This document shows, piece after piece, positions 10,068 to 19,995 of a stretch of DNA of 64,000 nucleotides. Under the pieces are notes generated by a model that saw only the letters and a program-made list of their open reading frames with translations, was not told the DNA's origin and did not search any database. Each line of letters opens with the position of its first letter. Position 1 is the first letter of the stretch. The DNA lies in assembly GCA_022562895.1 (NCBI GenBank), contig JADFOK010000004.1, positions 40,112 to 104,111 on the forward strand. Direction: 5' to 3'. This stretch comes from Bacteroidota bacterium. Its GTDB lineage: Bacteria > Bacteroidota > Bacteroidia > Flavobacteriales > Flavobacteriaceae. The translations under genes were made by a program, and so were the position numbers.

Positions 10068-11289
10068 ACAATTTCTATTTGGAATATTGTTTTTAGTAAT
10101 CATAGGGGCTTTAAAAGCACAGGATACGGATCCTTTGGTTAAACGAATTCCCATAGACACTAGCAAAACTTTGTTAAATATGGATGCAGTATATAATCGT
10201 CCATTTTTAGCAATAAAAAAAACACCGGTTGCTTTAGGTGGCTATCTGGAAGCAAATTCAATTTACAGTACAGAAGATGGTATATCAGAAGGATTATCTT
10301 TTCAAGCCAGGAGATTAACTATTTTTATGTCAGCATCTATAACAAATCAAATTAAATTCTTAACAGAAATTGAGTTTGAAGATGGCACTAAAGAAATAGG
10401 GATAGAATTTGCAGCTTTAGATGTAACTTTTCATCCTGCATTTATTTTCAGAGGGGGTATAATAATGAATCCTATTGGTGCTTTTAATCAGAATCATGAT
10501 GGGCCAAAATGGGAATTTATCGAACGCCCGGATGTTGCCGTGAACCTGTTACCTGCAACCTGGTCAAATGTTGGATTTGGTTTATATGGGAAGACCAACA
10601 GGGGAAATTGGATAGTAGGCTATGAAATCTATTTAACCAATGGTTTTGATAACAGCATAATTGATAATGAAGAAAATAAAACATTTTTACCCGCTGCTAA
10701 AGAAAATGAAGAACGCTTTGAAGAAAGTAACAGCGGAAAGGCACTTATTACAGGAAAAATTACTATTCAAAATAGAAATAATGCTGAAATAGGGTTTTCA
10801 TATATGGGAGGGGTGTATAATAAGTTTGAAGAAGATGGATTAATTCTTGATAAAAAAAGAAGAGTTGATATTTTTGCTATAGATTTTAATACAACAATCA
10901 AAAAAACAGGAACTTATATAGTGGGAGAGGTAGCCTTCATAAATGTAGATGTGCCAGTAACCTTTACTCAACAATATGGTACTAGGCAATGGGGAGCTTT
11001 TGTTGATGTTGTTCAACCTGTTTTGAAAAGGAAAATTCTAAATTGGAATGACGCTACCTTCAACCTGGCGGCCCGACTTGATTATGTAGACTGGAATGTT
11101 GGCACATTTAATGAAACTAATACTGATATTGGCGAAGAGTTAATCGCTATTACTCCGGCCATAAGTTTTAGGCCTTCTGCTCAAACTGTATTCAGGTTAA
11201 ATTACCGTTATCAATGGCAAAAAGACATTCTTAATAATCCCGCTGCTAAAAAAGCATCTTGGTTATTTGGATTTAGCACTTATTTTTAG
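10039..11289 (+). CDS. Outer-membrane porin-like beta-barrel protein
   Basis: ORF track starts at a TTG (10027); ATG at 10039 (MNIFIFRYPRQFLFGI) gives a signal-like N-terminus. Alternating amphipathic strands and C-terminal 'WLFGFSTYF' aromatic end. Overlaps the Rieske ORF by 29 nt. Confidence 0.75.
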   Translation: MNIFIFRYPRQFLFGILFLVIIGALKAQDTDPLVKRIPIDTSKTLLNMDAVYNRPFLAIKKTPVALGGYLEANSIYSTEDGISEGLSFQARRLTIFMSASITNQIKFLTEIEFEDGTKEIGIEFAALDVTFHPAFIFRGGIIMNPIGAFNQNHDGPKWEFIERPDVAVNLLPATWSNVGFGLYGKTNRGNWIVGYEIYLTNGFDNSIIDNEENKTFLPAAKENEERFEESNSGKALITGKITIQNRNNAEIGFSYMGGVYNKFEEDGLILDKKRRVDIFAIDFNTTIKKTGTYIVGEVAFINVDVPVTFTQQYGTRQWGAFVDVVQPVLKRKILNWNDATFNLAARLDYVDWNVGTFNETNTDIGEELIAITPAISFRPSAQTVFRLNYRYQWQKDILNNPAAKKASWLFGFSTYF

Positions 11290-11327
11290 AATTATAAAAA
11301 AATTAAAAATGATATATAAAACCTATA

Positions 11328-12350
11328 ATGAATACGTATAACCCGGTAAATGCTTTAATAATATTTGTTTCTATATCAGTATTAATTTACTTGATATTCA
11401 GACCTGCAAAAGGATGGTTTTGGTTGATAAAAAATAGTTTTATATTCAATGAAAAAACGGCAATTGAAGACATTTTAAAACAACTTTATCATTTTGAAAA
11501 CTCAGGGAAAGACGCAAACATCAGCAGTTTAACAGGAGTATTAAAATTTAAGGATAGTTTGGTAATTGAGGTTGTTAAATTGATGACAATCAGCAAATTA
11601 ATTTATTTTGAAGGGGATGTTTTAAAACTTACAAAGTCGGGAAGAGATTATTCTTTAAGAATTGTAAGAGTGCACAGATTATGGGAAAAGTATTTGGCAG
11701 AAAAAACTGGAATTGACAAGTTGGAATGGCACGATAGAGCAGAATTTATGGAACATAAATTAAGTCTGGAAGAAACCAATTCTTTGGCATCTCAATTAGG
11801 AAATCCCGTTTATGATCCCCACGGAGATCCAATCCCTACAAATTCAGGTAAGATAGCAAAAGTAAAAGGAGTCGCCTTATCTTCTTTAGCGGTAAATTCT
11901 ATTGGAAAAATCACTCACATTGAAGATGAGCCTGATATTATTTACAAACAAATTATCGCAGAAAATATTCACATAGGTTCTCAAATTAGAGTTGTGGAAA
12001 ATAATACGAAACGTATAGTTTTTTATTCCGAAGGGGAAGAGTTTAAATTAGCTCCAATTGTCGCTGCAAACCTTACAGTAGCTATTTTAGACCCCACTGT
12101 ATTGGATAAAGAAATCACGCTTAGGTTATCAAGTTTACAGGAAAATGAAACAGCTAAAATTGTTGGAATTTCAAAAGAAAGCAGGGGAGAAAGCAGAAGA
12201 AGACTGTTAGATTTAGGATTTGTAAAAGGAACTCAAATTAGTATCGATTTAATGAGTCCACTAAGAAATCCGACAGCTTATTTGGTTAAGGGAACTTCTA
12301 TTGCTTTACGAAAGGACCAAGCCTCAAAAATACTCATTAAAAAAGATTAA
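11328..12350 (+). CDS. Membrane-anchored DtxR-like protein with C-terminal FeoA domain
   Basis: N-terminal TM 'NALIIFVSISVLIYLIF'; DtxR metal-binding core 'VHRLWEKYLAEKTG...DPHGDPIPT'; C-terminal FeoA-like 'RRRLLDLGFVKGTQISIDLMSPLRNPTAYLVKGTSIALRKDQA'. Confidence 0.85.
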   Translation: MNTYNPVNALIIFVSISVLIYLIFRPAKGWFWLIKNSFIFNEKTAIEDILKQLYHFENSGKDANISSLTGVLKFKDSLVIEVVKLMTISKLIYFEGDVLKLTKSGRDYSLRIVRVHRLWEKYLAEKTGIDKLEWHDRAEFMEHKLSLEETNSLASQLGNPVYDPHGDPIPTNSGKIAKVKGVALSSLAVNSIGKITHIEDEPDIIYKQIIAENIHIGSQIRVVENNTKRIVFYSEGEEFKLAPIVAANLTVAILDPTVLDKEITLRLSSLQENETAKIVGISKESRGESRRRLLDLGFVKGTQISIDLMSPLRNPTAYLVKGTSIALRKDQASKILIKKD

Positions 12351-12353
12351 ACC

Positions 12354-13118
12354 ATGGAAAATAAAGTAAACAGTGTTTGTGGAAGTTGTTCACAATATAA
12401 CATTAAAGGCCTAAAAAAATTAGGAGTTAATATTTCTAATTTTGATTTTGTTGTGGCTATTGCAGGCAATCCAAATACTGGAAAGAGTACGGTTTTTAAT
12501 GCATTAACAGGTTTACGTCAACATACAGGGAATTGGCCTGGAAAAACAGTAGTAAGAGCTGAGGGAGCATTTGAATATGATGGCCAAAAATTCAAATTGG
12601 TTGATTTACCAGGCACCTATTCTTTACTTTCCACTTCACAGGACGAAGAAGTGGCAAGAAATTTTATTCTTTTTGGGAAACCCGATGTTACCGTAATTGT
12701 GGTTGACGCAAGCAGATTGGAAAGAAATCTAAATTTAGTTTTGCAAATTTTAGAGATCACCAATAAAGCTGTTTTGTGCTTAAACTTAATGGATGAAGCT
12801 AATCGAAATAATATTAAAATTGAGATAAGAACATTGGCCCGGGATCTAGGAATACCGGTTGTGCCAACTAGTGCACGATTTAAAGAAGGAATCCCCGAAC
12901 TTATTCAAACCATAAACGATGTGGCAACCGGCAAGATAATTTGCAAATCATACCGGATTAAAAATGTAAACGGAAATATCGATAAGGCCATAAAAAAATT
13001 AAGCGATGAAATTGAAAAAGAAATACCCACGATATCAAATAGTAGATGGATAGCTTTTCGATTATTAGAAGGCGATAACAGAATCATAAATGCATTACGA
13101 ACAGGGGAATTAGTATAA
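12354..13118 (+). CDS. FeoB N-terminal GTPase domain (separate ORF of a split FeoB)
   Basis: G1 '[10 protein letters not shown]', G3 'DLPGTYSL', G4-like 'NLMDEA'; ends before any transmembrane domain. Confidence 0.9.
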   Translation: MENKVNSVCGSCSQYNIKGLKKLGVNISNFDFVVAIAGNPNTGKSTVFNALTGLRQHTGNWPGKTVVRAEGAFEYDGQKFKLVDLPGTYSLLSTSQDEEVARNFILFGKPDVTVIVVDASRLERNLNLVLQILEITNKAVLCLNLMDEANRNNIKIEIRTLARDLGIPVVPTSARFKEGIPELIQTINDVATGKIICKSYRIKNVNGNIDKAIKKLSDEIEKEIPTISNSRWIAFRLLEGDNRIINALRTGELV

Positions 13119-13123
13119 AAAAA

Positions 13124-14542
13124 ATGAGTCAAAAATCTATTGAAAAAATAATAGCCTTATCCAGTGATTTGCGTTGGCAAATTGGCGATGATTTTCATGA
13201 TAACCTCGCTGAGGGGATTTATGCAGATGCCTCTGAAATTGCAAAAAATTCTGTTATTAGCAATAATAAGAAGAAACGTTTTAGGCTAGACACCAAAATA
13301 GACAAAATAGTTACAAGTAAAACGTGGGGATTTCCTATCATGTTTTTAATATTAGGTGTCATTCTCTGGATTACCATAGAGGGAGCAAATTATCCCTCAT
13401 CGATGCTAGCTAATTTATTATTAAACAACTTCCATCCAATATTAAAAACCTTAGCAGCAAGTATAGGAATGCCTTGGTGGTTAGATGGGTTTTTAATCGA
13501 CGGAGTTTATCTGGCAGTTGCATGGGTAATCGCCGTAATGTTGCCACCCATGGCAATATTTTTTCCTTTATTTACACTTTTGGAAGATTTTGGGTATTTA
13601 CCTAGAGTCGCCTTTAATTTAGATTATTTGTTTAAAAAATCCGGAGCTCATGGCAAGCAAGCTTTAACTATGAGTATGGGATTTGGTTGTAATGCTGCAG
13701 GAGTTGTTGCAACGCGAATAATTGACAGTCCGAGAGAGCGATTAATTGCAATTATCACTAATAATTTTTCTTTATGTAATGGGCGTTGGCCTACCCAAAT
13801 ATTAATTGCTACTATTTTTATAGGGGCTGTTGTTCCTGCTTCTTTTTCGGGAATTGCATCCTTATCAGCCGTCATTGGAATTGCAATATTAGGCATCTTT
13901 TTTACGTTTTTTGTTTCTTGGGCACTTTCCAAAACTGTATTGAAAGGGGAAGTTTCGACATTTAATTTAGAATTACCACCTTATCGCCCTCCAAGATTTT
14001 GGAAAACGGTTTACACTTCGTTAATCGACAGGACTATAATAGTTTTATGGCGAGCCATATTTTTTGCTGCACCTGCCGGAGCGGTAATTTGGTTGATTTC
14101 AAACATATATATTGGAGATCTAAGTATCGCATCCTGGACCATTAATTCCTTAGACGGTTTTGGTTTTCTTTTGGGCTTAAACGGAGTTATTTTACTTGCA
14201 TATATTGTTGCTATACCTGCAAATGAAATAGTGATTCCAACTATTTTGATGCTAACGGTTATGGCAACCGGAATTGCAGGAGGTGAAGGGGTTGGTGTTA
14301 TGTTTGAACTAGATTCAGCTAGCGAAACAGCAACTATTTTAAAAGCGGGTGGATGGACCTTGTTAACAGCTGTCAACTTAATGCTATTCAGCCTGTTACA
14401 CAATCCGTGTAGTACCACCATTTATACTATTTACAAAGAAACAAAAAGTGTAAAATGGACTGTTGTTGCTTCTTTATTACCCGTGATTATGGGATTTGTT
14501 ATCACATTTTTAATCGCCCAAATTTGGAGAATAGTTGTTTAG
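13124..14542 (+). CDS. FeoB membrane domain (nucleoside recognition/Gate), second ORF of a split FeoB
   Basis: Multiple TM helices; Gate-like '[38 protein letters not shown]'; ATG 6 nt after the GTPase ORF stop, different frame. Confidence 0.88.
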   Translation: MSQKSIEKIIALSSDLRWQIGDDFHDNLAEGIYADASEIAKNSVISNNKKKRFRLDTKIDKIVTSKTWGFPIMFLILGVILWITIEGANYPSSMLANLLLNNFHPILKTLAASIGMPWWLDGFLIDGVYLAVAWVIAVMLPPMAIFFPLFTLLEDFGYLPRVAFNLDYLFKKSGAHGKQALTMSMGFGCNAAGVVATRIIDSPRERLIAIITNNFSLCNGRWPTQILIATIFIGAVVPASFSGIASLSAVIGIAILGIFFTFFVSWALSKTVLKGEVSTFNLELPPYRPPRFWKTVYTSLIDRTIIVLWRAIFFAAPAGAVIWLISNIYIGDLSIASWTINSLDGFGFLLGLNGVILLAYIVAIPANEIVIPTILMLTVMATGIAGGEGVGVMFELDSASETATILKAGGWTLLTAVNLMLFSLLHNPCSTTIYTIYKETKSVKWTVVASLLPVIMGFVITFLIAQIWRIVV

Positions 14543-14680
14543 TACCTGGCAGGAGATACAGCAAAATTAAATTCTCATCGAAAAACAACTCATTTTATAA
14601 AATCTGTCTGCTTTCAAATTGACAATAATTAGGTTTTGGCACCATTTTTTCTATAACTTTAAAAACAAAATAAATTTAAT

Positions 14681-15097
14681 ATGAAAAAAACAATTTTCTT
14701 AATTTTTATACTGGTATCTACTATAATTTTTTCACAAGAGAATTCGGTTGAAGTACCAAAAATTGTTATTAAGATCCCACTGGGAGAATCCATTCACCTA
14801 GAAAATGTTTCCATAAAGTTTGTGGAGGTATTAGAAGATTCTCGTTGCCCTAAGAATGTTACCTGTGTATGGGCTGGACGAGCAAGAGTATTGGTTGAAG
14901 TTACAGAAAACGGAAATCACGTTCAACAAAAAGAACTTTTATTTGGACAAACTAAAAAGGGAGAAATAATTAATAATATATTGTTTACTACCGAAGATTC
15001 TGAAATAAAAGGAATGACACTTAAACCTCATCCCAATTCAGAAATTGTAGAAGATAAAGATCCTTTTATTCTGTTGATTTATATAGATAGGCATTAG
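14681..15097 (+). CDS. Small secreted protein of unknown function
   Basis: Signal peptide 'MKKTIFLIFILVSTIIFSQ'; conserved-looking 'SRCPKNVTCVWAGRARVLVEV'. Confidence 0.7.
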   Translation: MKKTIFLIFILVSTIIFSQENSVEVPKIVIKIPLGESIHLENVSIKFVEVLEDSRCPKNVTCVWAGRARVLVEVTENGNHVQQKELLFGQTKKGEIINNILFTTEDSEIKGMTLKPHPNSEIVEDKDPFILLIYIDRH

Positions 15098-15102
15098 TTA
15101 AT

Positions 15103-15261
15103 TTAATGGCATCCACAATCATTATTACCACATTTTGTTTTATCACCGTCCAGGGTTCCGATAGTTTTTTGTTTCCCTTCAAAAATAGTGTTCCAGACAA
15201 ACTTTTTAAGCAAGAAGCCTGCCGCTACACAAAATGTAAGAATTACTAATATTGTTTGCAT
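15103..15261 (-). CDS. FeoB-associated Cys-rich membrane protein
   Basis: MQTILVILTFCVAAGFLLKKFVW...KCGNNDCGCH: one TM plus C-terminal Cys cluster, directly downstream of feoB. The 96-aa ORF in the track overextends into feoB; internal ATG is the better start. Confidence 0.85.
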   Translation of the reverse strand: MQTILVILTFCVAAGFLLKKFVWNTIFEGKQKTIGTLDGDKTKCGNNDCGCH

Positions 15262-15266
15262 TTTAT

Positions 15267-17369
15267 TTATTTCAAAATTTGATAAGCGATTAACGCTACT
15301 ACATAAGCAAATGCACTCATAGAAAACAACTGCCATAAAGGCCATTTCCAGGAATTTGTTTCTCTTTTTACTATTGCCAGGGTACTCATACATTGCATGG
15401 CAAAGGCATAAAACAATAAAAGAGACACTCCACTTGCCAAATTAAAAAGTGGTTCCCCGGAGACCGGATTTATTTCGGCGGCCATTTTATTTTTTATGGT
15501 CTCTACATCATCATTTCCCACACTGTAAATTGTAGCAAGGGTACCCACAAATACCTCTCTTGCAGCAAACGAACTTATAAGAGCGATCCCAATCTTCCAA
15601 TCATAGCCCAAAGGTTTTACCGCCGGTTCAATCCCTTTTCCTACGATACCAATATACGAATGTTCTAGTTTAAATGAGGCTATTTTAGTTTCAATCTCAT
15701 CTTTAGTGAGGTTTTGTGAAATGGTTTGTTGTCTAACAATTTCTTCTGCTGTATTAAAATCTCCAGGACCATAGGATGCTAAAACCCATAAAATAATTGA
15801 TATAGCTAATATTATTTTACCTGCTCCAACCACAAAGGCTTTAGTTTTTTCAATTACATTAATTACTACATTTTTTAACATTGGAAGTTTGTAATTGGGC
15901 ATTTCAATGACAAAAAATGATTTACTTGGTATATCCAGAAATTTATCTAAAATATAAGCTGCAAGAATAGCTGCCCCGAATCCTATTGAGTATAATACCA
16001 GCAGTGTTAATCCTTGAAGACTAAAAACACCTAATACCCTCCCCTCAGGGATCACTAATGCAATTATAATAAGGTAAACGGGAAGCCTTGCAGAACAGGT
16101 TGTAAAGGGTGTTACTAAAATAGTGATAAGACGTTCTTTCCAATTTTCAATATTTCTTGTTGCCATAATGGCCGGTATTGCACAGGCAGTTCCAGCTATT
16201 AATGGAACAACACTCTTTCCGCTTAATCCAAATTTGCGCATAATACGATCCATTAAAAATACCACACGACTCATATAGCCACTTTCTTCTAAAATTGAAA
16301 TAAAGAGAAATAAAAATGCGATTTGTGGTATGAAAATTGCTATTCCTGCCAGTCCGGGGATGACACCTTCAGAAATTAAATTTGAAAAATCACCCGGTGG
16401 TAATGTGGTTTTAAACCATTTACTTAAGGAAGCAAAAGAATTATCTATAAAGTTCATAGGGTAGCTACTCCAATCGAAAATTGATTGAAAAATAACCAAC
16501 AGAATTGCAAAGAATATCACGTATCCCCAGAACTTATGTGTAAGAACCCGATCAAATCGGCTACGTAGATCTTTGGCGTTTTCTGTATCGATTTTAAGTG
16601 TTTTCCCTAATACATTATTGATGAACTGATACCTTATTATTGTTTCTTTTTGCTGAAGACGCTTCAGGTTACTTATGGATTCGATTTGAAATGATGCAAC
16701 ACCTTTTAGCACTTTCCGGTCAAGTTTTCCGAAGTTCACATCCTGTGTTATCACCAACCATAGTTTGTATAAATCCTGGTTAGGAAAAGCTTTCCGAAGT
16801 CGATCAAAATATTCAGGAGCAATAACCGAAGCATCTAAACAGGGTTTTAAAGAAAGCTGATTGTAGTTGGAAATTAGTTCTTTTAATTCTTCAAAACCTA
16901 AATTCTTCCGGCAACTAATAAGGGCAATCTTAGTTTCTAATATTGATTCCAACAATTCCACATCTAGCGATATGGCTTTCCGTTTCATTCGATCCGACAT
17001 ATTTATTACCAGGATCGCTGGAATACCCAGATCTTTGATCTGTGTAAAGAGTAATAGGTTGCGTTTTAGGTTTTCTATTTCAGAAATTACAATTGCAACA
17101 TCCGGAAAATCTTTGTCATTTTTATTTAAGAGTAATTCAATGACTAAATTTTCGTCAATAGAAGAGGCATTAAGACTATAGGTGCCTGGCAGATCTAAAA
17201 TAAAGGCTTTAATATTGCGATCTAACTTACAAATTCCCTGTTTTTTTTCAACGGTAATCCCCGGGTAATTCCCTACTTTTTGGTTAAGTCCGGTAAGCCT
17301 ATTAAAAACAGATGTTTTTCCGGTATTTGGATTTCCTAAAAGCGCGACATTTATTTGTTTAGCCATCAA
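15267..17369 (-). CDS. feoB: Ferrous iron transport protein B (full length)
   Basis: G1 'LGNPNTGKTSVFN', '[12 protein letters not shown]', Gate 'AGTACAIPAIMATRNIENWKERL', 'CSARLPVYLIII'. Confidence 0.95.
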   Translation of the reverse strand: MMAKQINVALLGNPNTGKTSVFNRLTGLNQKVGNYPGITVEKKQGICKLDRNIKAFILDLPGTYSLNASSIDENLVIELLLNKNDKDFPDVAIVISEIENLKRNLLLFTQIKDLGIPAILVINMSDRMKRKAISLDVELLESILETKIALISCRKNLGFEELKELISNYNQLSLKPCLDASVIAPEYFDRLRKAFPNQDLYKLWLVITQDVNFGKLDRKVLKGVASFQIESISNLKRLQQKETIIRYQFINNVLGKTLKIDTENAKDLRSRFDRVLTHKFWGYVIFFAILLVIFQSIFDWSSYPMNFIDNSFASLSKWFKTTLPPGDFSNLISEGVIPGLAGIAIFIPQIAFLFLFISILEESGYMSRVVFLMDRIMRKFGLSGKSVVPLIAGTACAIPAIMATRNIENWKERLITILVTPFTTCSARLPVYLIIIALVIPEGRVLGVFSLQGLTLLVLYSIGFGAAILAAYILDKFLDIPSKSFFVIEMPNYKLPMLKNVVINVIEKTKAFVVGAGKIILAISIILWVLASYGPGDFNTAEEIVRQQTISQNLTKDEIETKIASFKLEHSYIGIVGKGIEPAVKPLGYDWKIGIALISSFAAREVFVGTLATIYSVGNDDVETIKNKMAAEINPVSGEPLFNLASGVSLLLFYAFAMQCMSTLAIVKRETNSWKWPLWQLFSMSAFAYVVALIAYQILK

Positions 17370-17589
17370 TTAATTCAATTTCTATCTGGGCTGCAGTTTC
17401 TTTACGAATGGCTAGATGACTTCCGTTAATAATGAGATATAATGGGTCTTTAAAAGGAGCTTCCTGGACCAAAGACACTTCATTCCCGGGAAGACAACCC
17501 ATTTCAAGAAGTTTTAAAGGGACAACATCTACTGAAAAATCTTTGATAATAGCACGTTGCCCAATTTTTAAAGAAACGATAGAAGCCAT
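17359..17589 (-). CDS. feoA: FeoA family protein
   Basis: 76 aa SH3-like protein overlapping the feoB start: 'LLEMGCLPGNEVSLVQEAPFKDPLYLIINGSHLAIRKETAAQI'. Confidence 0.92.
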   Translation of the reverse strand: MASIVSLKIGQRAIIKDFSVDVVPLKLLEMGCLPGNEVSLVQEAPFKDPLYLIINGSHLAIRKETAAQIEIELIDG

Positions 17590-17667
17590 AAACGTTATTT
17601 AGATTGATTTTAAACAACAAAAATAGTACATCTGTAGGACATGAGAAAATGAACGTCTAAAATAAAC

Positions 17668-18339
17668 CTAATCTTCTTTTTTCAGAATTTCAATATCATA
17701 TAGTAATTGTTCAATAGCTGCCATTTTAGTTCCATCATAAAATCCCCGAATTCGTTTCTTTTTATCGATCAGTATAAAATTTTCGGTATGAATAAGATCA
17801 TATGGATTATATGGGACGTCTTTGGCAGCAAGGTATGACTTACGGGCAAGGTCATAAATCTGTTTTTTATCCCCAGTAACCAAATTCCATTTTGCATCAT
17901 TCACACCTTTGTCAACAGCATATTTTTTTAGTTGTGCAACGGAGTCTATAGTGGGGGTTACAGTATAAGAAAGCAACAGTATTTCGGGGTCGTCTTTAAT
18001 TTTTTCTTGAATAATTAACATATGATCCGTCATTACCGGACAAATAGTCTGGCAGGTAGTAAAAAAGAAATCTGCCACATAGATTTTATCTTTATAATCT
18101 TTTTGAGTGATGGTTATTCCATTTTGATTGGTAAGAGAAAAATCTGCGATGGTATGGTATTTTTTAACATGTTGGACGGTACTATCCACAAGTTCAGTAT
18201 TCACTTCTGCAGGTTGATATACAGGGAGTATTTCTTTAGGTTTCAGGATTAGGTATATAATAGTGATAATAATAACAGAAAGGATTAAGATTACTACACC
18301 TAAGATCTTGTATTTAGAAAAAAACTGAAACATATTCAA
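17668..18339 (-). CDS. SCO1/SenC family protein
   Basis: 'FFFTTCQTICPVMTDHM' CxxxC and 'HTENFILIDKKKRIRGFYDGT'. Confidence 0.9.
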   Translation of the reverse strand: MNMFQFFSKYKILGVVILILSVIIITIIYLILKPKEILPVYQPAEVNTELVDSTVQHVKKYHTIADFSLTNQNGITITQKDYKDKIYVADFFFTTCQTICPVMTDHMLIIQEKIKDDPEILLLSYTVTPTIDSVAQLKKYAVDKGVNDAKWNLVTGDKKQIYDLARKSYLAAKDVPYNPYDLIHTENFILIDKKKRIRGFYDGTKMAAIEQLLYDIEILKKED

Positions 18340-18482
18340 TAGTAAATTTCAGCAAAACTACTACCTAAAAATTATTTCACACCTTGTAACAACTATTAAT
18401 TTTGTTAAACAAATGCTAAGCCCATACTAAATTTTTTTAGCACACTATAAAAGGTTACTTTTGTGCGTTAATTTTATAAATT

Positions 18483-19811
18483 ATGAGTCCATTTGCTGTT
18501 AAGGCGATTCAACTATTATTAAGCCTGTCTTTATTAATTGTTCTCCATGAATTAGGACATTTTATCCCTGCAAAAATATTTAAAACACGGGTAGAAAGGT
18601 TCTTCCTCTTTTTTGACATAAAATTTGCCCTTTTTAAAAAGAAAATTGGCGAGACCGTTTATGGTATTGGCTGGTTACCTTTAGGAGGGTATGTAAAAAT
18701 TGCCGGTATGATCGATGAAAGTATGGATAAAGAACAAATGGCAGGGCCACCACAACCCTGGGAGTTTAGAAGTAAACCTACCTGGCAACGATTAATAATT
18801 ATGTTAGGGGGAGTGACTGTAAATATAATTGTAGGCTTTGTTATTTACATGAGTATTTTATATTTCTACGGAAGAGATATTGTAACAAATGACGACCTTC
18901 CTAAAGGATTTGTTGTAGCAGAATCATTTAAGGAATATGGGTTTAAAGATGGTGACCATATTTTAAAAGTGAATGGGAAAGATTTTGAAAATGTAACCGA
19001 AATAAATAAGTACCTGTTTTTAAGAGATGTATCAACAATTGAAGTAAAGCATAGTAATGGAAGTATCGAAACAATTTCATTACCCGAAGATATAGGGTCG
19101 GAAATGTTTAAACAGGATCTGTATAAACCTTTTGATCGAATGCGAAACCCTATTGTCGATACTGTAGCTGTAGATTTTCCGGCTATTGCAGCGGGTATAA
19201 AAAAGGGAGATAGTATACTTTCAGTTAACGGGATACAAATTCGTTATTGGCATGAATTTACCAATATTGTAAAAAACAGTAAAGGGGAGGAGATCACATT
19301 AATTGTGGATAGAGACGGAATTTCACATACTATTTCAGTTACCCCAAAAGCAGATACCGGCCAAATTGGAGTTTCTAACTATGGCAAAGAACACATAGGA
19401 AAAGCCACACATTTACAATACGGTTTTGGGGAAAGTATAATAGGAGGAATTGGTTACGGATTTAATATCTTAAAAGATTATGTAAAACAGTTCAAATACG
19501 TATTTACTAAAAAGGGCGCTACACAGATTGGTGGATTTGGTGCGATCGGCAATTTATTTCCCGATACTTGGAATTGGCTTAGTTTTTGGCATACAACTGC
19601 ATTTATATCTATCATCCTGGCCTTTATGAATATACTTCCTATTCCCGCATTAGATGGAGGTCACGTCGTGTTTTTACTATACGAAATGGTTTCCGGACGT
19701 AAACCCAAGGATAAAGTAATGGAATATGCACAAATGATAGGATTCTTTTTACTGATAGCTTTGGTATTATTTGCAAACGGGAATGATATTTATAGGTGGC
19801 TATTTAAATAA
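18483..19811 (+). CDS. rseP: Site-2 protease family RIP metalloprotease
   Basis: 'VLHELGHFIPA' HExxH, PDZ-like regions, 'NILPIPALDGGH' motif. Confidence 0.94.
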   Translation: MSPFAVKAIQLLLSLSLLIVLHELGHFIPAKIFKTRVERFFLFFDIKFALFKKKIGETVYGIGWLPLGGYVKIAGMIDESMDKEQMAGPPQPWEFRSKPTWQRLIIMLGGVTVNIIVGFVIYMSILYFYGRDIVTNDDLPKGFVVAESFKEYGFKDGDHILKVNGKDFENVTEINKYLFLRDVSTIEVKHSNGSIETISLPEDIGSEMFKQDLYKPFDRMRNPIVDTVAVDFPAIAAGIKKGDSILSVNGIQIRYWHEFTNIVKNSKGEEITLIVDRDGISHTISVTPKADTGQIGVSNYGKEHIGKATHLQYGFGESIIGGIGYGFNILKDYVKQFKYVFTKKGATQIGGFGAIGNLFPDTWNWLSFWHTTAFISIILAFMNILPIPALDGGHVVFLLYEMVSGRKPKDKVMEYAQMIGFFLLIALVLFANGNDIYRWLFK

Positions 19812-19825
19812 CCTAAAAAGTTATT

Positions 19826-19866
19826 AATTCGTTTGTAGCAGATAAAAAATAAATTTATATTTGCAC
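19826..19866 (+). promoter_or_regulatory. Bacteroidota-type sigma promoter (TTTG-N~20-TAnnTTTG)
   Basis: 'cgTTTGtagcagataaaaaataaattTATATTTGc', followed within ~60 bp by the tRNA 5' fragment. Confidence 0.5.
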
Positions 19867-19924
19867 CCGCCTTCACAGATAATGTTTGGGAACTTCGGAA
19901 ACAAGCCCGAAAAAGAAAAGAAAA

Positions 19925-19968
19925 TCCTCATTAGCTCATCCCGATAGCTATCGGGAGGTTAGAGCATC
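19925..19968 (+). pseudogene. tRNA 5'-half remnant interrupted in the D-loop by an 18-bp palindrome
   Basis: TCCTCATTAGCTCA-[TCCCGATAGCTATCGGGA]-GGTTAGAGCATC; compare intact tRNA-Asn TCCTCCTTAGCTCAGTTGGTTAGAGCACC at 20132. Confidence 0.65.
19939..19956. repeat. Perfect 18-bp palindrome
   Basis: TCCCGATAGCTATCGGGA equals its own reverse complement. Confidence 0.95.
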
Positions 19969-19995
19969 GGGAATAAAAGTTCTTAAAATTTTGAA

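Noticed and set aside
13100-13126. Programmed or error frameshift fusing the two FeoB ORFs in the A8 run
   Set aside because: The TAA stop of the first ORF overlaps the very start of the A-run, so slippage or an indel further into the run cannot bypass it; true split is more likely, though an upstream indel cannot be excluded.
15103-15393. 96-aa minus-strand ORF as given
   Set aside because: The first 44 codons overlap feoB out of frame; the real gene is the 52-aa Cys-rich protein from ATG at 15261.
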